In this document: piece by piece, positions 4,151 to 6,630 of the stretch
Position numbering within the stretch: position 1 is the first letter of the stretch
How the letters are laid out: each line of letters opens with the position of its first letter
Assembly: GCA_937926515.1 (NCBI GenBank)
Contig: CALAZZ010000179.1
Location: 1 to 6,630, forward strand
DNA: 6,630 bases
DNA from: an uncultured Bacteroidales bacterium
Lineage (GTDB): Bacteria > Bacteroidota > Bacteroidia > Bacteroidales > F082
Direction: 5' to 3'
Translations under genes and position numbers: made by a program
The notes under the pieces: generated by a model
Told to the model about the DNA's origin: nothing
The model's input: the letters and a program-made list of their open reading frames with translations, nothing else
Databases searched by the model: none

Positions 4151-6472
4151 CTATCTCTCTTCCCGCAGCTCATCGATCAGCTTCCTGTAATAGGCAGCCT
4201 TTTCCTCATCACGGCCTCTGTACAGTTGATAAAGATTGGTGGCCAGTTCGATATGATCCCGCTGCCGTTCAATAGCATTCTCCCAGCTGTCAATGGCTGA
4301 TAGGGTATCGCCATTGAGCCAGTACACATTTCCCAAATTAATATGTGGTATCGCTGATTCCGGAAACAGAACGGCTGCCTGCCGGTTATAAAAAATAGCG
4401 CTGTCTGGTTGCCCCAGTCCATAATGCACCTCACCCAATTCAGTATAGGAAGGCAGATGATCAGGCTTTAACTGTATGGCACGGCGAAAATGATGGGCTG
4501 ACCTGGTCAAATCACCCTCCAGCTTACTGGCGTAAGCCAGGTTAAAATGCGCATCGCGGTAGTGCTCATCCAGCTGGATCGCCCTCTCCATATCCCGCAT
4601 CCCCTGTGACTTGTCGCCCAGGTACTGGTACCTGACGTATCCCAGGTTGTTCCAGGCAAACTTATAGCCAGGATCGATCTCTACGGATCGTTGCAGGTGT
4701 TTCACTGCCAATTCAAGATAGTGCTGCTGCACATCGGGTGGCGGGTTCTCCCTATCGTTGTTAAAGGCTTCCTTGAGCAGCTGGTTGGCGTAGGTGTGGT
4801 TGGCCTTGGCTGAATTACTAAGGTATTCAATATCGGCAGCAAAGAGTGTAAGGTAATCCTTCCATTGGGTGTTGCGGTAAATGGTTTTTGCGCTGTAAGG
4901 CAATACAAACAGCAGCAAAACCCCAATCAAGGTCGCCAGCTTATTTTTATTAATGCTTGCTGCTTTCGTGTCTATCCTGAGCAGGCTGAATACAGCAAAT
5001 GCCAACGCCATGCTGAATCCCAGCGAGGGAAAAAACGCCATGCGTTCGCCCACTATTCCCGGCAGCTGGATGACAACATTGGTGAAGATGGAGAAGGTGA
5101 ACAAATAATACAATATGGCAAAGGAGAGGATGTGCTTGCGGGGCAGTTTGAACAGCGCAAAGACCAATATCCCCAGGTGAAAAATTACGGAAGATACCAC
5201 TGCCGGCGAAAACCAGCTTACTTCGGGTATGGTATTGTAGCCATAATAAAAGCCCAGCGGATGGGGCCATACCAGTTTCTGCAGATAAAAAAACAGGGTA
5301 TAAAACGCCAGGGGCCAGGTAGGATAGCCCGGGGCATCAGCAAACTGCGGATTCTCAAAATGATACACCTCCTTGTCTTCGATAGGGAGGTAAAGGTCGG
5401 GCAACTGGTACACCAGTGCAGCGGCCACGCCAAGCATGGCCAAAGGTATGATCAGTGCCAGCCATAGCCTGGGAATAGATAGGCTACCGATTCTTCTCCA
5501 ACTTAAAATACGGCTGAAAAACAATCCAAAACTTACGAGCGACAACAGGGCGAGACCAGCCTTGGAAAAGTAGATGGCTGAAGCAAATAGCACAATCCCA
5601 AGGACCAGGAACAGATAAGAAAACCTCCTTATTGAATGAGTAGGCTCAATTGATCTGCTATTTCTAAAATAGACGATCAGCAGAAACAGGGTGGAAAAAT
5701 ATAACAATATTGAAAGCCACGCCCCCCATCCCCTTGTTGAAAGATAGAACAGAAAAAAACCAAGTACGGCAAGCCTCAAATAAAGCACAGGTTCTGCGAA
5801 CAAGGCCCTGCGCCATTCCTTTAATCTATCGAAAATGATGGGTTCTGAAGGGTAATAATAGATTGTAAGGGGTATCACAGCTGCAAAGGTGACGGCATCC
5901 TGCTTACTCAGGAAGGCCAGGACAAAGGCAAGTAAACCCAGCACCACGGGCCATATCCTGCGGATGTCGTACCATTTCAGGAAGCTCCATAGTGAGAGGA
6001 GGCTGAACATGAAACTGAGCAGGGTCTCCCGGTTTTTGAGGCTGGCCACCACCTCGGTATGTATGGGGTGGGCAGCAAAGAGCAGCACCACAGCAAAGAT
6101 AAAAGCAATATGCACCTGGCTGAAGATCAGGCGCAGCAGCCTGAAGAGCAGAAGCAGGATAATGGCATACAACAACACATTAACCAGGTGGCTCATATGC
6201 GGGTTTTGTCCCCACACTTCGTGCTCCAGGGCAAAGGTAATCATGGCTATGGGGCGGTAACCAAATGCGTTGCCCTCCTCGTCCACATAGCGGTTGGTAA
6301 GTATCTCGGGTATGCCGGTTATGCCCTGCATCACACGGGGGTTGTTGTGGACCACATAGCCATCGTCGAGTGAATAGCCGTTGGGGATGGTATTGGCATA
6401 CAACAAAAAAGCCATGAGAAATACGGCAATCAGGGCCATTTTATCCATATACTTAAGCCGGCTAAACCTCAT
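4151..6472 (-). CDS. TMTC-like GT-C membrane protein with C-terminal TPRs
   Basis: A 773-residue protein resembling eukaryotic TMTC O-mannosyltransferases. An N-terminal membrane part (13-527, roughly 12-16 hydrophobic segments) carries the GT-C signature NGYSLDD (31-37) with the acidic pair D36-D37 in the first outer loop, YRPIAMITF (72-80), HLVNVLLYA (95-103), FAAHPIHTEVVASLKNRETL (132-151), WPHPLGFYYGYNTIP (402-416), which resembles the DUF1736 region, and GERMAFFPSLGFSMA (475-489). Residues about 585-745 hold four to five TPR-type helix pairs, for example AWNNLGYVRYQYLGD (606-620) and HINLGNVYWLNGDTLSAI (710-727), probably outside the cytoplasm where they could bind the acceptor. The likely role is transfer of a lipid-linked sugar to a protein or glycan. 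Where eukaryotic TMTCs have KEQGIT, this has KQDAVT (190-195). ATG 6472 gives MRFSRLKYMDK; the Met at residue 9 (6448) is a possible alternative start. Confidence 0.88.
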   Translation of the reverse strand: MRFSRLKYMDKMALIAVFLMAFLLYANTIPNGYSLDDGYVVHNNPRVMQGITGIPEILTNRYVDEEGNAFGYRPIAMITFALEHEVWGQNPHMSHLVNVLLYAIILLLLFRLLRLIFSQVHIAFIFAVVLLFAAHPIHTEVVASLKNRETLLSFMFSLLSLWSFLKWYDIRRIWPVVLGLLAFVLAFLSKQDAVTFAAVIPLTIYYYPSEPIIFDRLKEWRRALFAEPVLYLRLAVLGFFLFYLSTRGWGAWLSILLYFSTLFLLIVYFRNSRSIEPTHSIRRFSYLFLVLGIVLFASAIYFSKAGLALLSLVSFGLFFSRILSWRRIGSLSIPRLWLALIIPLAMLGVAAALVYQLPDLYLPIEDKEVYHFENPQFADAPGYPTWPLAFYTLFFYLQKLVWPHPLGFYYGYNTIPEVSWFSPAVVSSVIFHLGILVFALFKLPRKHILSFAILYYLFTFSIFTNVVIQLPGIVGERMAFFPSLGFSMALAFAVFSLLRIDTKAASINKNKLATLIGVLLLFVLPYSAKTIYRNTQWKDYLTLFAADIEYLSNSAKANHTYANQLLKEAFNNDRENPPPDVQQHYLELAVKHLQRSVEIDPGYKFAWNNLGYVRYQYLGDKSQGMRDMERAIQLDEHYRDAHFNLAYASKLEGDLTRSAHHFRRAIQLKPDHLPSYTELGEVHYGLGQPDSAIFYNRQAAVLFPESAIPHINLGNVYWLNGDTLSAIDSWENAIERQRDHIELATNLYQLYRGRDEEKAAYYRKLIDELREER

Positions 6473-6489
6473 GATGTATTTGTTTGGTG

Positions 6490-6521
6490 TAAAAATACAA
6501 TTTGTGGGGGTATGATAAAAA
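6490..6521 (-). promoter_or_regulatory. Candidate promoter of the glycosylation gene cluster
   Basis: On the minus strand a T-run (6521-6517) is followed after 19 bases by TATTTTTA (6497-6490), a near match to the Bacteroidota TTTG/TAnnTTTG arrangement at the usual spacing; both boxes differ from consensus by at least one base. The leader to the ATG at 6472 would be only about 12 bases; using the in-frame ATG at 6448 it would be about 36 bases. No ribosome binding site is visible, which is normal for this phylum. Confidence 0.4.
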
Positions 6522-6561
6522 GCTATTCCATAAAAAGCAGGATGAAGGCCTAAAAATAAAA

Positions 6562-6630
6562 CCTTTGTGCTCCTTTGTGGCTTTGTGGGACAAAAAAATA
6601 ACCCTTTGTGCCCCTTTGTGACTCCTCTGT
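6562..6630 (+). repeat. CTTTGTG repeat array (module A copy 2, running into module B)
   Basis: CCTTTGTGCTCCTTTGTG (6562-6579) and GTGGGACAAAAAAA (6585-6598) are exact copies of the blocks at 124-141 and 172-185. They are followed by two more heptamers (6604-6610 and 6614-6620) and ACTCCTCTGT at the very end, which matches the start of module B copy 2 near 1661. In total five CTTTGTG heptamers fall in 58 bases, spaced by 8 to 23 bases. The array is cut by the window edge. It lies about 90 bases upstream of the TMTC-like gene, outside the candidate promoter. Confidence 0.75.

Noticed and set aside
3406..4275. Plus-strand frames of 120 and 156 residues antisense to the GT2 gene
   Set aside because: They are shadows of the GT2 reading frame, whose motifs are unmistakable.
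4865..5467. 200-residue plus-strand frame antisense to the TMTC-like gene
   Set aside because: The opposite strand carries clear family motifs across the same bases; the plus-strand protein is rich in Q, K, R and G with no recognisable domain.

Overview
The window most likely comes from a member of the Bacteroidota, probably an uncultured or environmental lineage. Three things suggest this. The gene starts have no visible Shine-Dalgarno sequence. A TAnnTTTG-type -7 box (TATATTTG) stands just ahead of the one plus-strand gene. The intergenic DNA is AT-rich and carries CTTTGTG-type and REP-like repeats that I associate with this phylum from memory. No rRNA, tRNA, CRISPR array or transposase gene was seen, so the lineage is inferred from style and not from a marker.

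Layout: positions 1-423 are non-coding, filled with short CTTTGTG repeats and ending in an inverted-repeat element and a promoter. Positions 424-1605 (+) encode a free-standing AAA+ ATPase of the DUF4143 type, with a helix-turn-helix-like middle and a PD-(D/E)XK-like C-terminus. Positions 1606-1969 are a convergent intergenic region holding two more copies of the inverted-repeat element around a GC-rich REP-like block. Positions 6472 down to 1970 (-) hold three same-strand genes, in transcription order: a 773-residue multi-spanning membrane protein with C-terminal TPRs that resembles the eukaryotic TMTC O-mannosyltransferases; a GT2 polyprenyl-phosphate glycosyltransferase with two C-terminal membrane helices; and a soluble GT4 glycosyltransferase whose ATG overlaps the GT2 stop by one base. 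Positions 6473-6630 hold the leader of the membrane-protein gene and another CTTTGTG repeat array that runs off the window.

Working model (inference): the GT2 enzyme loads a sugar onto a lipid carrier at the inner face of the membrane, the TMTC-like GT-C enzyme uses that lipid-linked sugar at the outer face on a protein or glycan acceptor, and the GT4 enzyme adds a sugar to a cytoplasmic intermediate. This is the most interesting protein-coding content: a compact bacterial counterpart of the eukaryotic DPM1/TMTC pairing. The other notable content is the repeat family. Twelve same-strand CTTTGTG heptamers lie in about 940 bases of flanking non-coding DNA, and related palindromic elements stand on both sides of the ATPase gene, which has a lower GC content than most of the lines sampled from the glycosylation genes.
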